Below are positions 24,209-32,731 of a DNA stretch of 64,000 bases, piece by piece. Each line of letters opens with the position of its first letter. Position 1 is the stretch's first letter. Source of the DNA: Micromonospora gifhornensis (GTDB taxonomy: Bacteria; Actinomycetota; Actinomycetes; Mycobacteriales; Micromonosporaceae); the NCBI RefSeq assembly GCF_016863515.1, contig NZ_BOPA01000010.1, forward strand, positions 1 to 64,000. The letters are read 5' to 3'. The notes beneath the pieces are model-generated. The model was given only the letters and a program-made list of their open reading frames with translations. It searched no databases and was not told the origin of the DNA. A program made the position numbers and the translations under genes.

Positions 24209-26671
24209 TCAGCCGCCAGGCCGGTCTGTCCCCGGCCGGGTGGGTGGCCCGTTGCCCGGTCGACCATTGCCGGGTCGACCATTGTCGTCGTCGTCATCGT
24301 CGTTGCTTCCGCCGCCGCCGGCGCTGACCGTGATGGTCACGATGCCGCCCTTGATGGTGCGGCCCTCCGGGCTGGTGCCGGCGGCGCTGCCGGCCGGGCA
24401 GTCCGAGGTGACCCGAGCGCTCGACACGATGGGCGTGAAGCCGGCACCGGAGAGGCGGGACTTCGCCTGGTCGATGCTGAGGCACCGGACCCCGGGGATG
24501 CTCCGCTGGTCGCCCAACGCGATCTTCTGTCCCGGTGGGTCGAAGTTGATCGCCTTTTTGCCCGCCATGGCGGCCTTGAGCGTCTGGAAGACCGGCGGGT
24601 TGATGCCGTCGGGAGCGTTGTGCTTCATCTTGACGTTGGTCTGCGGCCAGTCCGGGTCGGCCAGGATGCCGGCCACCGCGTACTGCTTGGTCATCGCGAC
24701 CAGGGAGGCGGACTTCTCCGCGTCGGTGGTGCCGGACTTGCCGGCGATCGGCTTGCCGACGACCCAGCGGCCGTTGGCGGCCGTACGGCTGCCGCCGCAC
24801 TTGCTGGTGGAGGAGTTGTCACCGACCGGGCAGCGCGCCGCGTCGACGGCCGCGCGGGCCACCTCCGTGCTGATCCGCTTCTCGCAGCGCGGGTTGGCCA
24901 CGTCCAGCTTGTTGCCGTTCAGGTCGCGGATCTCCTGCACCGGGGTCGGCTCGCAGTACTTGCCGTCCGCAGCCAGCGTGGCGTACGCGTTCGCCAACTC
25001 CAGCGGCGTGGTGTCCGTGACACCCAGGGTGAACGCGCCCCACTGGTTGGCGGCCGTCTTGTCGTTGGCCCAGTCGTTCTCCTTGGTGACCCGGAACTGG
25101 ATGCCCAGCCGCTTGGCCGCGTCGACCACGTTCGCCGCGCCGATCTGCTGTTGCAGCGGCACGAAGTAGGTGTTGGTCGAGGCCGAGAAGGCGCTCCACA
25201 TGTCCTTCACGCCGCCCGGCTGTTTGTTCGAGTTGGTCGGGCAGTAGAAGTGCGTGCCCGGGCAGGTGGCCGGGGCACCCTGGCGGAGGATGTACTCCGA
25301 CTTGAACTGCTGCGGCGCGTTGATGGTGTAGCTGAGGGGGATTCCCTTCTCCAGCGCGGCCACGATGGTGAAGATCTTGAACACCGAGCCGGCCTGGTAG
25401 CCGGTGATGCCGTCGCCACCGGTCAGCAACGGGTTCACCGTGTTCGGGTAGTTGCCGAGCTTGCCCTTGGCGCGCTGGACCGGGTCGCTGTGCGGGCGGT
25501 TCTTCGGGTTCTTCGGGTTGTCGAGCTTGAAGTTCCGGTTGACCGACAGGGCGCGTACCCGACCGGTGCCGGGCTCGATCACGGCGATCATCACAGCTTC
25601 CTTGGCGGTCACCGGCTTGGCGGCGCGGACCGCCTTGTCGGCGCCGTCCTGGGCCTGCTTGTCCAGCGTGGTGACGATGGTGTAGCCGCCGCTCTTGAGC
25701 CGCCGCTCCCGGTCGTACGAGGTGGCGCCGAACGTCTCCTGCGACATCCACCAGCGGTAGAAGTAGTCGCAGAAAAAGCCCCAGGCGTTCTTGTTGGTGG
25801 CGACGCAGCCGTTCGGCGCGCGCTTGCCCTTCACCACCAGCTTGACGGCCTTGGCCTTCTCGGCCTGCTCCTTGGTGATCGCCCCGGTGGTGACCATGTG
25901 GTCGATCACGTAGTCGCGCCGGGCGACCGCCTGCGGGTAGCCGCTCTTGGTGGTCGGGTCGAACGAGGTGGGGGCCTTGACCAGGCCGGCCAGCATGGCG
26001 GCCTCGTCGATCGTCAGGTCCTTGGGCTTCTTGTTGAAGTAGACCTGGCTGGCGGCGAAGATGCCGTACGCGCCGTTGCCGAAGGCGGCGAGGTTCAGGT
26101 AGCGCTCCAGGATCTCGTCCTTCGACATCTCCTTGTCGAGCTGGAGGGCGTAGCGCATCTCGCGCAGCTTCCGCGCGCTGGTGTCCTCGGTCGCGGCGAG
26201 CACGTCGGCGGGGTGCGTCGCCGTGTAGGCGATGCTCATCCGGACGAACTGCATGGTCAGCGTCGAGGCGCCCTGCCGGTCGTTGGTGGCGGAGCTGTTG
26301 TTGACGAAGGCGCGGGCCACGCCGTTGAGGTCGACTCCGTTGTGCTTGTAGAAGTCGTGGTCCTCCGCGGCGATGATCGCTGCGCGCATGTACGGCGAGA
26401 TGTCCTCGAACTTGACGTCGCGTCGGTTCTCGTCGTACATCGTGGCCAGCGGCGTCTTGCCGTCAGAAGCGAGCAGATAACTGATTTGTGGGGCGCGGGC
26501 CATGGTCAGTTCCCCCGGCAGCGCGCCGAAGGTGTCTGCGCCCGCCTTCGCGGCCAAACCCGACATCGCCACCGCGGGAAAGGCCGCAGCGGCGACGACC
26601 ACGCCGGCCAGCAGCCCACAGATGAGCAGCGATGCGGCATTGGTCAGGACGTTATGGTCACGTTTCCGCAT
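24209..26671 (-). CDS. ponA2: Bifunctional class A penicillin-binding protein with PASTA domain
   Basis: An 820-residue cell-wall synthase. A short cytoplasmic Arg/Lys tail and one transmembrane helix (LLICGLLAGVVVAAAAFPAV) lead into the glycosyltransferase domain with AAEDHDFYKHNG; the transpeptidase domain holds SVFK (active-site Ser), SASTN and KSGTT. Near residues 720-785 one PASTA domain follows (SIDQAKSRLSGAGF), then an acidic run of six Asp and a Gly/Pro-rich tail. It polymerises and crosslinks peptidoglycan on the outer membrane face. The ATG at 26671 is preferred since GAGGTGA lies upstream. Gene order with wblA and the ATPase pair matches Rv3679-Rv3682. Confidence 0.95.
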   Translation of the reverse strand: MRKRDHNVLTNAASLLICGLLAGVVVAAAAFPAVAMSGLAAKAGADTFGALPGELTMARAPQISYLLASDGKTPLATMYDENRRDVKFEDISPYMRAAIIAAEDHDFYKHNGVDLNGVARAFVNNSSATNDRQGASTLTMQFVRMSIAYTATHPADVLAATEDTSARKLREMRYALQLDKEMSKDEILERYLNLAAFGNGAYGIFAASQVYFNKKPKDLTIDEAAMLAGLVKAPTSFDPTTKSGYPQAVARRDYVIDHMVTTGAITKEQAEKAKAVKLVVKGKRAPNGCVATNKNAWGFFCDYFYRWWMSQETFGATSYDRERRLKSGGYTIVTTLDKQAQDGADKAVRAAKPVTAKEAVMIAVIEPGTGRVRALSVNRNFKLDNPKNPKNRPHSDPVQRAKGKLGNYPNTVNPLLTGGDGITGYQAGSVFKIFTIVAALEKGIPLSYTINAPQQFKSEYILRQGAPATCPGTHFYCPTNSNKQPGGVKDMWSAFSASTNTYFVPLQQQIGAANVVDAAKRLGIQFRVTKENDWANDKTAANQWGAFTLGVTDTTPLELANAYATLAADGKYCEPTPVQEIRDLNGNKLDVANPRCEKRISTEVARAAVDAARCPVGDNSSTSKCGGSRTAANGRWVVGKPIAGKSGTTDAEKSASLVAMTKQYAVAGILADPDWPQTNVKMKHNAPDGINPPVFQTLKAAMAGKKAINFDPPGQKIALGDQRSIPGVRCLSIDQAKSRLSGAGFTPIVSSARVTSDCPAGSAAGTSPEGRTIKGGIVTITVSAGGGGSNDDDDDDNGRPGNGRPGNGPPTRPGTDRPGG

Positions 26672-27075
26672 CCAGGTCACCTCGACAGGGTACGCGAACA
26701 GGTAACGAGCGGCGCTGGGGCGTCTTTTCCCCATTTCCTGCGTGCGCCGGTCTCGTTGTGCTAGACGCGTGGCACCGGGTGTCCGGTTGCGTGATTCCGT
26801 GCTGAGTTTCCTCCACGCGGGGGCGGCTCGCAGCGTTTTCGCGGACTCCGGTGGGGTAAGCGGCGGTCCCTGGCCCGAGAAGCCGGGGTTGTCCGGAATG
26901 ATGGATTTGGCCGACAACGTTGCGTAATCGGGCAACTACAGAGCATGATGGGGGCGGCGAGAGCGCCACATGAGTCGTCCGTGCCGCCTTGGGGTGAGGC
27001 GTGCCGGTCGATCGGGGGGAATTGCCGGCTGGCCCGCGACGGCGTCGGTAGTACTGCAAGGGGGGACGAGTACAG
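26672..27075. promoter_or_regulatory. Divergent control region ponA2/wblA
   Basis: A 404-bp gap between two divergent genes. It must hold both promoters. The wblA end has AAGGGGGG (27058-27065) as ribosome binding site. I saw no long repeat or credible gene in it; in-frame open stretches here lack codon bias. Confidence 0.5.
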
Positions 27076-27408
27076 ATGGGCATGATCACTGACTGGCCGT
27101 CGCTGGCGGCGTGTCAGAACGGGGACCCGGACGCGTTGTTCGTACAGGGCGCCGAACAGAACGTGGCGAAGCGGATCTGCCGTAGCTGCCCAGTCCGGTA
27201 CGAGTGCCTGGCCGACGCGCTGGACAATCGAATCGAGTTCGGCGTGTGGGGCGGCATGACCGAACGCGAACGCCGGGCGCTGCTGCGCCGCCATCCGCAG
27301 GTCGCCAGTTGGCGCAAGATGTTCGAAGCGGCGATGAAGAAGAACGCCAAGGACAAGAGTGGCAAGGACAAGATCCTCGTCACCACCGGCGCGGTCGGCA
27401 ACGACTGA
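27076..27408 (+). CDS. wblA: WhiB-like iron-sulphur transcription factor (WblA/WhiB4)
   Basis: A 110-residue Wbl protein. Four cysteines in the CRSCPVRYEC arrangement plus the upstream AACQNGD bind a [4Fe-4S] cluster; GVWGGMTERERR is the family turn that contacts the sigma factor, and the Lys-rich C-terminus (AMKKNAKDKSGKDK) would touch DNA. FVQGAEQNVAKRIC and LADALDNRIEFGVWGG closely resemble Streptomyces WblA and mycobacterial WhiB4. WblA controls the switch from vegetative growth to sporulation and lowers antibiotic production; WhiB4 senses oxygen/NO. Its place between ponA2 and the ArsA-like pair supports the assignment. Confidence 0.93.
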   Translation: MGMITDWPSLAACQNGDPDALFVQGAEQNVAKRICRSCPVRYECLADALDNRIEFGVWGGMTERERRALLRRHPQVASWRKMFEAAMKKNAKDKSGKDKILVTTGAVGND

Positions 27409-27427
27409 TTGCCGTACCGACCGCCGT

Positions 27428-28576
27428 TCAGGAGCGGCTGATCGCCGCTGCGATCGTGCGTAGCCCGTCGACGTCGTGCACGTCGGCGGGCTGCGCTGTC
27501 ACCGACACGGTCGGCACCTGCGGGAACTCCTCGGTGAACCGCGTGGCCACCTGCCGTTCGCGGACCGCCTGCTCGGCCAGGGTGGCGTGCGCGAGCAGCA
27601 CCTCGACCGTGCCCTCGTGGCCACCGACCGACCGCAGCCGGTCAGCGGCGGCCCGGCTGGTCTCAGCGTCCAACTCGGGCACCGCCGGACGGTGCACCCG
27701 GTTGAGCACCAGACCGACGAGCGGCATCTTCTCCTCGCGTAGCCGCCCGGCGAAGTAGGCGGCTTCCCGGACCGCGTCCGGCTCGGGGGCCGCGACCAGC
27801 AGAAACGCCGTCTCGCGGGCCTGCAGGATGCGATACGTCTGTTCCGCGCGCTGCCGGAAGCCGCCGAACATCGAGTCGAGCGCGGCGACGAAGCCGGACA
27901 GGTCGGTAAGCAGTTGCGTGCCGAGCACCTTCTGCACGACCCGGGAGAACATCCCGAAGGACGCGGTGACCAGGTTGAACATGCTGCGACCGCCGGTACG
28001 CGCCGGGGCGAGCAGCAGCCGCAGCATCCGTCCGTCGAGAAACCGGGACAGCCGGGCCGGTGCGTCGAGGAAGTCCAGTGCCGAGCGGGACGGCGGGGTG
28101 TCCACCACGATCAGATCCCACTCGCCCCGGGCGTGCAGCTGACCCAGCTTCTCCATGGCCATGTATTCCTGAGTGCCGGAGAAGGTGGAACTCATCGCCT
28201 GGTAGAAGGGGTTCGCGAAGATCTCCGCTGCCTTCGCCGGGTCGGTGTGCGCGAGCACCACGTCGTCGAAGGTGCGCTTCATGTCCAGCATCATGGCGTG
28301 CAACTCGCCGCCGCTGGCCTCGACGTCGATCCCCTTGACCTGCCGGGGCGTGTTGTCCAGCTCGGTCAGGCCGAGCGACTGGGCCAGCCGCCGGGCCGGG
28401 TCGATGGTGAGCACCACCGTACGCCGGCCGTGCTGTTCGGCCGCACGGAGCGCGAGCGCTGCGGCCGTGGTCGTCTTGCCCACTCCGCCGGCCCCGCAGC
28501 AGACCACGATCCGTACGCCGGGGTCGGCCAGGATCTGGTCGACGTCCAGCGGCGGCGCGGCGTTGTCGGAAGGCAC
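27428..28576 (-). CDS. ArsA/Get3-like ATPase, second of pair
   Basis: A 382-residue P-loop ATPase of the SIMIBI/ArsA class. The deviant Walker A is CCGAGGVGKTTTAAALALR near residue 30, switch I has DPARRLAQSLGL, and switch II is VDTPPSRSALDF. It corresponds to Rv3680 in M. tuberculosis, whose pair has been described as Get3-like with a role in tolerance of host-type stress; here the partner lies 57 bp upstream. Metal export is not supported because no ArsB or Cys-rich metal site is seen. A GTG at 28576 is taken as start (a TTG just before it is also possible). Confidence 0.88.
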   Translation of the reverse strand: MPSDNAAPPLDVDQILADPGVRIVVCCGAGGVGKTTTAAALALRAAEQHGRRTVVLTIDPARRLAQSLGLTELDNTPRQVKGIDVEASGGELHAMMLDMKRTFDDVVLAHTDPAKAAEIFANPFYQAMSSTFSGTQEYMAMEKLGQLHARGEWDLIVVDTPPSRSALDFLDAPARLSRFLDGRMLRLLLAPARTGGRSMFNLVTASFGMFSRVVQKVLGTQLLTDLSGFVAALDSMFGGFRQRAEQTYRILQARETAFLLVAAPEPDAVREAAYFAGRLREEKMPLVGLVLNRVHRPAVPELDAETSRAAADRLRSVGGHEGTVEVLLAHATLAEQAVRERQVATRFTEEFPQVPTVSVTAQPADVHDVDGLRTIAAAISRS

Positions 28577-28633
28577 CAATTGAGCGTATCGGGCCGACCC
28601 CGCTGACGTGCCAGCCCGACGTCAAGGTGTGAG

Positions 28634-29611
28634 TCAATCGCCCCTCAACAGGGCTGCGGCGAGGACGTCGAGGCCGGCGCGGTCCATCCCACCGGGCAAC
28701 AGCGGCAACTCCACAAGCGGTACGCCCAACTCCACCAGGTCGGCGCGGAGTGAATCCTCCAGCTCCCGGCGGATCACCTGGTCACGTGCCTCGTCGTGCA
28801 GGCCGGCGACGAGCCGCTGCTCGACCGGCAGCCCGGCGGCGCGCAGCCCGTGCTCCAACTCCGCCTCGGTGACCAGCTGTCCCGTCGGCAGCGGTGGCCG
28901 GGCCGCGTTGATGATCACCTTGCCCACCCCGAAGCCGAGCGAGGTCAACTCGCCGATCGCGTCGATCGTCTCCTGCACCGGCATCTCTTCGAGCAGGGTC
29001 ACCACGTGCACGGCGGTCATCGGCGAGCGCAGCAACGCCGCGACCCCCTCGCTCTGGGTCTTGATCGGGCCGACCTTGGCCAGCCGGGCGGTTTCGGCTG
29101 TCACGTTCAGGAATCGGCCGATCCGACCGGTGGGCGGGGCGTCCAGCACCACGGCGTCGTACACCCGTCGCTGGTCGGCGGTGCGGGTGGTGGCCTCCTT
29201 GACCTTGCCGGTGAGCAGCACGTCGCGCAGCCCGGGAGCGATGGTGGTGGCGAAGTCGATCGCACCCAGCTTGCGCAGCGCCCGACCGGCCGCGCCGAGC
29301 TTGTAGAACATGTCCAGGTATTCCAGCAGCGCCTCTTCGGCGTCCACCGCCAGCGCGTACACCTCGCCGCCGTCGCGCGCGTCGACCAGGTGTCGCTCGG
29401 CGTACGGCAGCGGCTGCGTGCCGAAGAGCTGCGCGATGCCCTGACGCCCCTCCACCTCGACCAGCAGGGTGCGACGCCCACCGGCGGCCAGGCCCAGAGC
29501 CAGCGCGGCAGCCACGCTGGTCTTGCCCGTGCCGCCCTTGCCGGTCACCACGTGCAGGCGGGCGGGCCAATCGGTGCCGGCCCGATCGGCCGGTCGCTGC
29601 GTAGCTCCCAC
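28634..29611 (-). CDS. ArsA/Get3-like ATPase, first of pair
   Basis: A 325-residue partner of the following gene. Walker A is VTGKGGTGKTSVAAALALGL near residue 25 and switch II VLDAPPTGRIGRFL near residue 155. It is shorter, ending in a regulatory helical part without the second half found in arsenite-pump ArsA. It corresponds to Rv3679. The two products probably form a hetero-oligomer. GTG start at 29611; there is a 26-bp gap to the next upstream gene. Confidence 0.87.
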   Translation of the reverse strand: MGATQRPADRAGTDWPARLHVVTGKGGTGKTSVAAALALGLAAGGRRTLLVEVEGRQGIAQLFGTQPLPYAERHLVDARDGGEVYALAVDAEEALLEYLDMFYKLGAAGRALRKLGAIDFATTIAPGLRDVLLTGKVKEATTRTADQRRVYDAVVLDAPPTGRIGRFLNVTAETARLAKVGPIKTQSEGVAALLRSPMTAVHVVTLLEEMPVQETIDAIGELTSLGFGVGKVIINAARPPLPTGQLVTEAELEHGLRAAGLPVEQRLVAGLHDEARDQVIRRELEDSLRADLVELGVPLVELPLLPGGMDRAGLDVLAAALLRGD

Positions 29612-29637
29612 CTGTCGAGCCTATCCATCCGGCGGGC

Positions 29638-30249
29638 TCAGGCGACCTCGCAGACCCACCAGCCCGTCTTGCGGATCACGGTGAAGCGCAGATCCTGGCC
29701 GGCGATCTTCTCATCGGACGTGGTCACCGTCACCGTGGTGGTGACCGTGGCACGGTCACCTGTCTCGTTGTCCACCTTCGGGGTGTCCCAGCGGAACCGG
29801 GGGCTCTGGTGAGCCGAGAGGTATTCCTCGACCTCGGCGACCTTGGCGCGGATCTTCTGCTGGTCCCGGGCGGCGCTGCACACCAGGCGGGCCGCCTTCG
29901 CCGCATCCCGCTCCTGGTAGATCGCGGTGAGGAACTCGTCCACCGCCACGGAGGGCTCGGACGCGCCCTCGCCGGACTCGGCGTTCCGCACGGTCAGGAA
30001 CGCGGCCACGCCGCCGCCGGCGCAGAGCACCAACACCACTGCGAGCGCGAGCGCGGCCAGCAGGGCACCGCGCTTGCGGGGCGGTCGGCCGGCCGGTGCC
30101 GCGTGCGGCGGGTAACCGGTCGGCGGGTAACCGGGCGGGGGATAGCCGGTCTGGGGATAACCGGGCGGGGGTGGCGAGGTGGGCGCAGGCGGCGAGGTGG
30201 GCGGCAGTTCCGTGGGGCCGGTCGGGCCGCTGGTGGGTGGCTGGGTCAT
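29638..30249 (-). CDS. Proline-rich single-pass membrane protein
   Basis: A 203-residue protein in three parts: a cytoplasmic Pro/Gly/Tyr-rich tail (residues 1 to about 65) with three GYP-type repeats (PPGYPQTGYPPPGYPPTGYP), a basic stretch and one transmembrane helix (LLAALALAVVLVLCAGGGVAAFL), and an extracellular ~105-residue domain resembling DUF4878/NTF2-like folds (VDEFLTAIYQERDAAKAARLVC to the closing WWVCEVA). The two Cys of that domain could form a disulphide. Function is unknown. It is probably co-transcribed with the ATPase pair. Confidence 0.75.
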   Translation of the reverse strand: MTQPPTSGPTGPTELPPTSPPAPTSPPPPGYPQTGYPPPGYPPTGYPPHAAPAGRPPRKRGALLAALALAVVLVLCAGGGVAAFLTVRNAESGEGASEPSVAVDEFLTAIYQERDAAKAARLVCSAARDQQKIRAKVAEVEEYLSAHQSPRFRWDTPKVDNETGDRATVTTTVTVTTSDEKIAGQDLRFTVIRKTGWWVCEVA

Positions 30250-30544
30250 CGCGTCCCCCCGGTATGGGCGCATCGCCGCGGGGCGTCGGCGAGCGATGGG
30301 ATCGGGCGGCCGGGCAGGGTGCCCGTCCAGACGGGAAGGGTAGCGGTCCGGGTGGGGACTGCGGGGGCGTGGTGTCCGTGCGGCGGGGGCGCGATCACCG
30401 TACTGCTGGACAGGTGTCACAAATGCGACCGAACGCCCTTGGCGCGCGCGTCTTGGTTGATGGGACCTGCGGGCCGTCCTACGGTCGCTCCGGCACGTCC
30501 GGGCCGGGGGCGGGGGCAGCGGCTCCGGATCATCGGGGGATGCC

Positions 30545-31030
30545 GTGACCAGGTACGACGCCCGGAGGAAGCGCATGCGCGACACGGAAAACACCCCCCG
30601 AGCCCACTTCCCGTCAGGGGCACTCGGGGGCGGCAGGCCGCTCGGGGTCGCCGCCCTGGGCCGGCTGCCGGTCAACGAGCGGTCCTACCGGCGTCCCGTC
30701 GACCCGCCGGGCCTGGAGCCGGCCGGTGGGCGGGACGAGGAGAGCCCCGGGTACGTCATCCACCTGCCGATCAAGGTGACCGACCTGGCCGCCGCGACCA
30801 CCCTGGCCAGCCGGGTGGCCACCTCGCTGAACTTCCTGCCCGAGCTGGACGCGGGGGAGACCGAGGTGTCGACCGCCGACGACCAGAACAACCGCCACCG
30901 GGTCTTCTGCGATCTGCTGCTGGCCGACCGCACGCGTTGCCCCCAGCCGTACGACCATCGGGGCCCCTGCGGGGACCTGCCGACCACACCCGAGCCGCGT
31001 CCCGCCTCCGAGCCGAGCGGTGGACCGTAG
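30545..31030 (+). CDS. Hypothetical protein, actinobacterial
   Basis: A 161-residue protein from a GTG start. The N-terminal ~65 residues are basic and poorly ordered; the middle (GYVIHLPIKVTDLAAATTLA to NFLPELDAGETEVSTADDQ) is a compact region; the end has two Cys pairs (VFCDLLLADRTRC and GPC) and a Pro-rich tail. I recognise no family. Good GC bias in the third codon position supports coding. It opens a run of four plus-strand genes. Confidence 0.6.
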   Translation: MTRYDARRKRMRDTENTPRAHFPSGALGGGRPLGVAALGRLPVNERSYRRPVDPPGLEPAGGRDEESPGYVIHLPIKVTDLAAATTLASRVATSLNFLPELDAGETEVSTADDQNNRHRVFCDLLLADRTRCPQPYDHRGPCGDLPTTPEPRPASEPSGGP

Positions 31031-31074
31031 GCTGTGGCCCGAAGTGTCCATGCCACCGAGGGAGCTCTCCGACG

Positions 31075-31230
31075 ATGCAGAAGTGGGAATACGCCACGGT
31101 CCCGCTGCTGGTCCACGCGACCAAGCAGATCCTCGACAACTGGGGTGAGGACGGATGGGAACTCGTCTCCGTCGTACCCGGACCGAATCCTGAGCAGCTC
31201 GTCGCGTACCTGAAGCGGCCGAAGGCATGA
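31075..31230 (+). CDS. DUF4177 small protein
   Basis: A 51-residue protein, beginning MQKWEYATVPLLVHATKQIL and containing NWGEDGWELVSVV, the core of DUF4177. It matches the position and size of Rv3678A in M. tuberculosis. It probably forms a small beta-alpha-beta fold. Its last four bases overlap the ATG of the RidA gene, so the two are translationally coupled; function is unknown. Confidence 0.85.
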   Translation: MQKWEYATVPLLVHATKQILDNWGEDGWELVSVVPGPNPEQLVAYLKRPKA

Positions 31231-31685
31231 GCGGGCCGCACGCCAAGCTGGCGGAGCTCGGGTTGGCGGTGCCGGAGGTGGTGCCGCCGGTGGCGAGCTA
31301 TCTGCCGGCGGTGCAGTCCGGCCAGCACGTCTACGTCTCCGGGCAGCTGCCGGTCTCGGCCGGCAAGTTGCTGGCCACCGGCAAGGTCGGTGCCGGCGTC
31401 TCCGCAGATCAGGCCAAGCAGCTCGCCCAGCAGTGTGCGCTCAACGCGCTCGGTGCGATCGACGCGCTGGTCGGCCTGGAGAACGTCGTCAAGGTGGTCA
31501 AGCTGACCGGCTTCGTCGCGAGCGCGTCCGGCTTCACCGGCCAGCCCGCCGTCATCAACGGCGCGTCCGACCTCTTCGGCGCCGTCTTCGGCGAAGCCGG
31601 CCGCCACGCCCGCAGCGCCGTCGGCGTCGCCGAACTCCCCCTGGACGCCCCCGTCGAGGTAGAAGTAATCGTCGAAGTCACCTGA
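31227..31685 (+). CDS. RidA-family protein
   Basis: A 152-residue YjgF/YER057c/UK114-family protein. Segments LPAVQSGQHVYVSGQLPVSAGK, then AQQCALNALGAIDALVGLENV and the closing LPLDAPVEVEVIVEV are typical. RidA proteins deaminate reactive enamine/imine intermediates from PLP enzymes, but the Arg used for this is not obvious in the last strand region, so it may be a non-RidA subgroup. It corresponds to Rv3678c and begins within the DUF4177 stop (ATGA). Confidence 0.85.
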   Translation: MSGPHAKLAELGLAVPEVVPPVASYLPAVQSGQHVYVSGQLPVSAGKLLATGKVGAGVSADQAKQLAQQCALNALGAIDALVGLENVVKVVKLTGFVASASGFTGQPAVINGASDLFGAVFGEAGRHARSAVGVAELPLDAPVEVEVIVEVT

Positions 31686-31720
31686 CCCCCTCCCCCTCCC
31701 CGCCCTCCCGCCCTCGCCCC

Positions 31721-31795
31721 CGCGATCTTGCACTTTCGGTCGGGATGAAACGCCCTAATCAGGGGCGAATCGGGGACTGAAACTGCAAGATCGCG
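31721..31795. repeat. 75-bp palindromic element, REP/MITE-like
   Basis: CGCGATCTTGCA (31721-31732) and TGCAAGATCGCG (31784-31795) are exact inverted arms, extended imperfectly inward (CTTTCGGTC against GACTGAAAC). The middle includes CGCCCTAATCAGGGGCG, itself an inverted repeat. It lies between the RidA and MBL genes. I recall similar palindromes dispersed in Micromonospora genomes; within this window it occurs once. It could also end transcription. Confidence 0.75.
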
Positions 31796-31828
31796 AGGGC
31801 GGGTTGGTGGGGTCGTACGATCGCAGCC

Positions 31829-32731
31829 ATGGGAGGGCATGTGACGGGGGCGGTGACCGCCCTCGCCAGCGAACTGCCGGAGTGGGTGACGTTGCTGCGC
31901 GCGCCCAATCCGGGCGTGATGACGCTGGATGGCACCAACACCTGGCTGCTGCGGGCTCCCGGTGCGGCGTACGGGGTCCTGGTCGATCCGGGGCCGGCTG
32001 ACGAGGGGCATCTGACCGCGATCACCGCGCTCGGGCCGATCGGGCTGGTCCTGATCACCCACGGGCATCCCGACCACACCGAGGGCGCCCCGCGGCTGCA
32101 CGAACTGCTCGACGGGGTGCCGGTCCGGGCCGTCGATCCCGCGTACAGCATCGCCGCCCCGCCCCTGACCGGCACCGGACCGGACGGCAACGGACCGGAC
32201 GGCGTCGGACCGGACAGCGACGGACCGGACAGCGACGGACCGGACGGTGTCGAACTGGGCGGCGACGGGTGCGGGCTGTCCATCCGGCTGGTGCCGACCC
32301 CCGGGCACACCGCCGACTCGATCTGCCTGCTGGTCGAGCGGGAAGGCCGGCAGGTGGTGCTGACCGGCGACACCATCCTGGGCCGAGGCACCACCGTGGT
32401 CGCCCACCCGGACGGCCACCTCGGCGACTACCTGGCCAGCCTGGAACTGCTCTCGACGTACCGGGGGATCCCGGCGTTGCCGGGACACGGCCCGGCGCTT
32501 GCCGACTGCGGTGCCGCCGCCGAGTTCTACCTCGCCCACCGGCGGGCCCGGCTCGACCAGGTCCGGGTGGCCCTCGACGAGGGTGCGCACACCGCGGCGG
32601 AGGTGGTCGCAAAGGTCTACGCCGACGTGGACCGGTCGCTGTGGTGGGCGGCGGAGTGGTCGGTCCGCGCCCAACTGGAGTATCTGGGCCGGGACACCGG
32701 CGCTGACGGCGCGGGGTTGGACACACCGTGA
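31829..32731 (+). CDS. Metallo-beta-lactamase-fold hydrolase
   Basis: A 300-residue MBL-fold hydrolase. Metal ligands are visible as HGHPDH near residue 75, TPGHTADS near residue 155, and GDTILG and GHGP further on, so the dinuclear zinc site is complete. The C-terminal ~70-residue helical part resembles LACTB2-type winged helix, the group that includes RNA-acting and glyoxalase-II-like enzymes. It corresponds to Rv3677c. Residues about 117-141 are an inserted stretch of five GPDxx pentapeptides. Its stop overlaps the GTG of the cyclase gene. Confidence 0.87.
   Translation: MGGHVTGAVTALASELPEWVTLLRAPNPGVMTLDGTNTWLLRAPGAAYGVLVDPGPADEGHLTAITALGPIGLVLITHGHPDHTEGAPRLHELLDGVPVRAVDPAYSIAAPPLTGTGPDGNGPDGVGPDSDGPDSDGPDGVELGGDGCGLSIRLVPTPGHTADSICLLVEREGRQVVLTGDTILGRGTTVVAHPDGHLGDYLASLELLSTYRGIPALPGHGPALADCGAAAEFYLAHRRARLDQVRVALDEGAHTAAEVVAKVYADVDRSLWWAAEWSVRAQLEYLGRDTGADGAGLDTP
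32177..32251 (+). repeat. Five tandem 15-bp repeats inside the MBL gene
   Basis: Five head-to-tail copies of GGACCGGACRGYRWC, coding GPDGN, GPDGV, GPDSD, GPDSD, GPDGV. Being a multiple of three, the array preserves frame and adds a flexible acidic loop between the two metal motifs of the hydrolase. Copy number is likely to vary among strains. Confidence 0.9.

Noticed and set aside
24620..26764. A 714-codon open frame antisense to ponA2
   Set aside because: It is the mirror of a gene with strong GC third-position bias. The product is low-complexity Val/Gly/Arg/Asp-rich with no domain, while ponA2 has every catalytic motif.
27428..29611. Arsenite-pump ATPases
   Set aside because: The fold is ArsA-like, but there is no ArsB, ArsR or Cys metal site, and the position next to wblA matches the Get3-like Rv3679/Rv3680 pair.
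31721..31795. CRISPR repeat-spacer unit
   Set aside because: There is a single palindrome, no regular array and no cas gene in the window.
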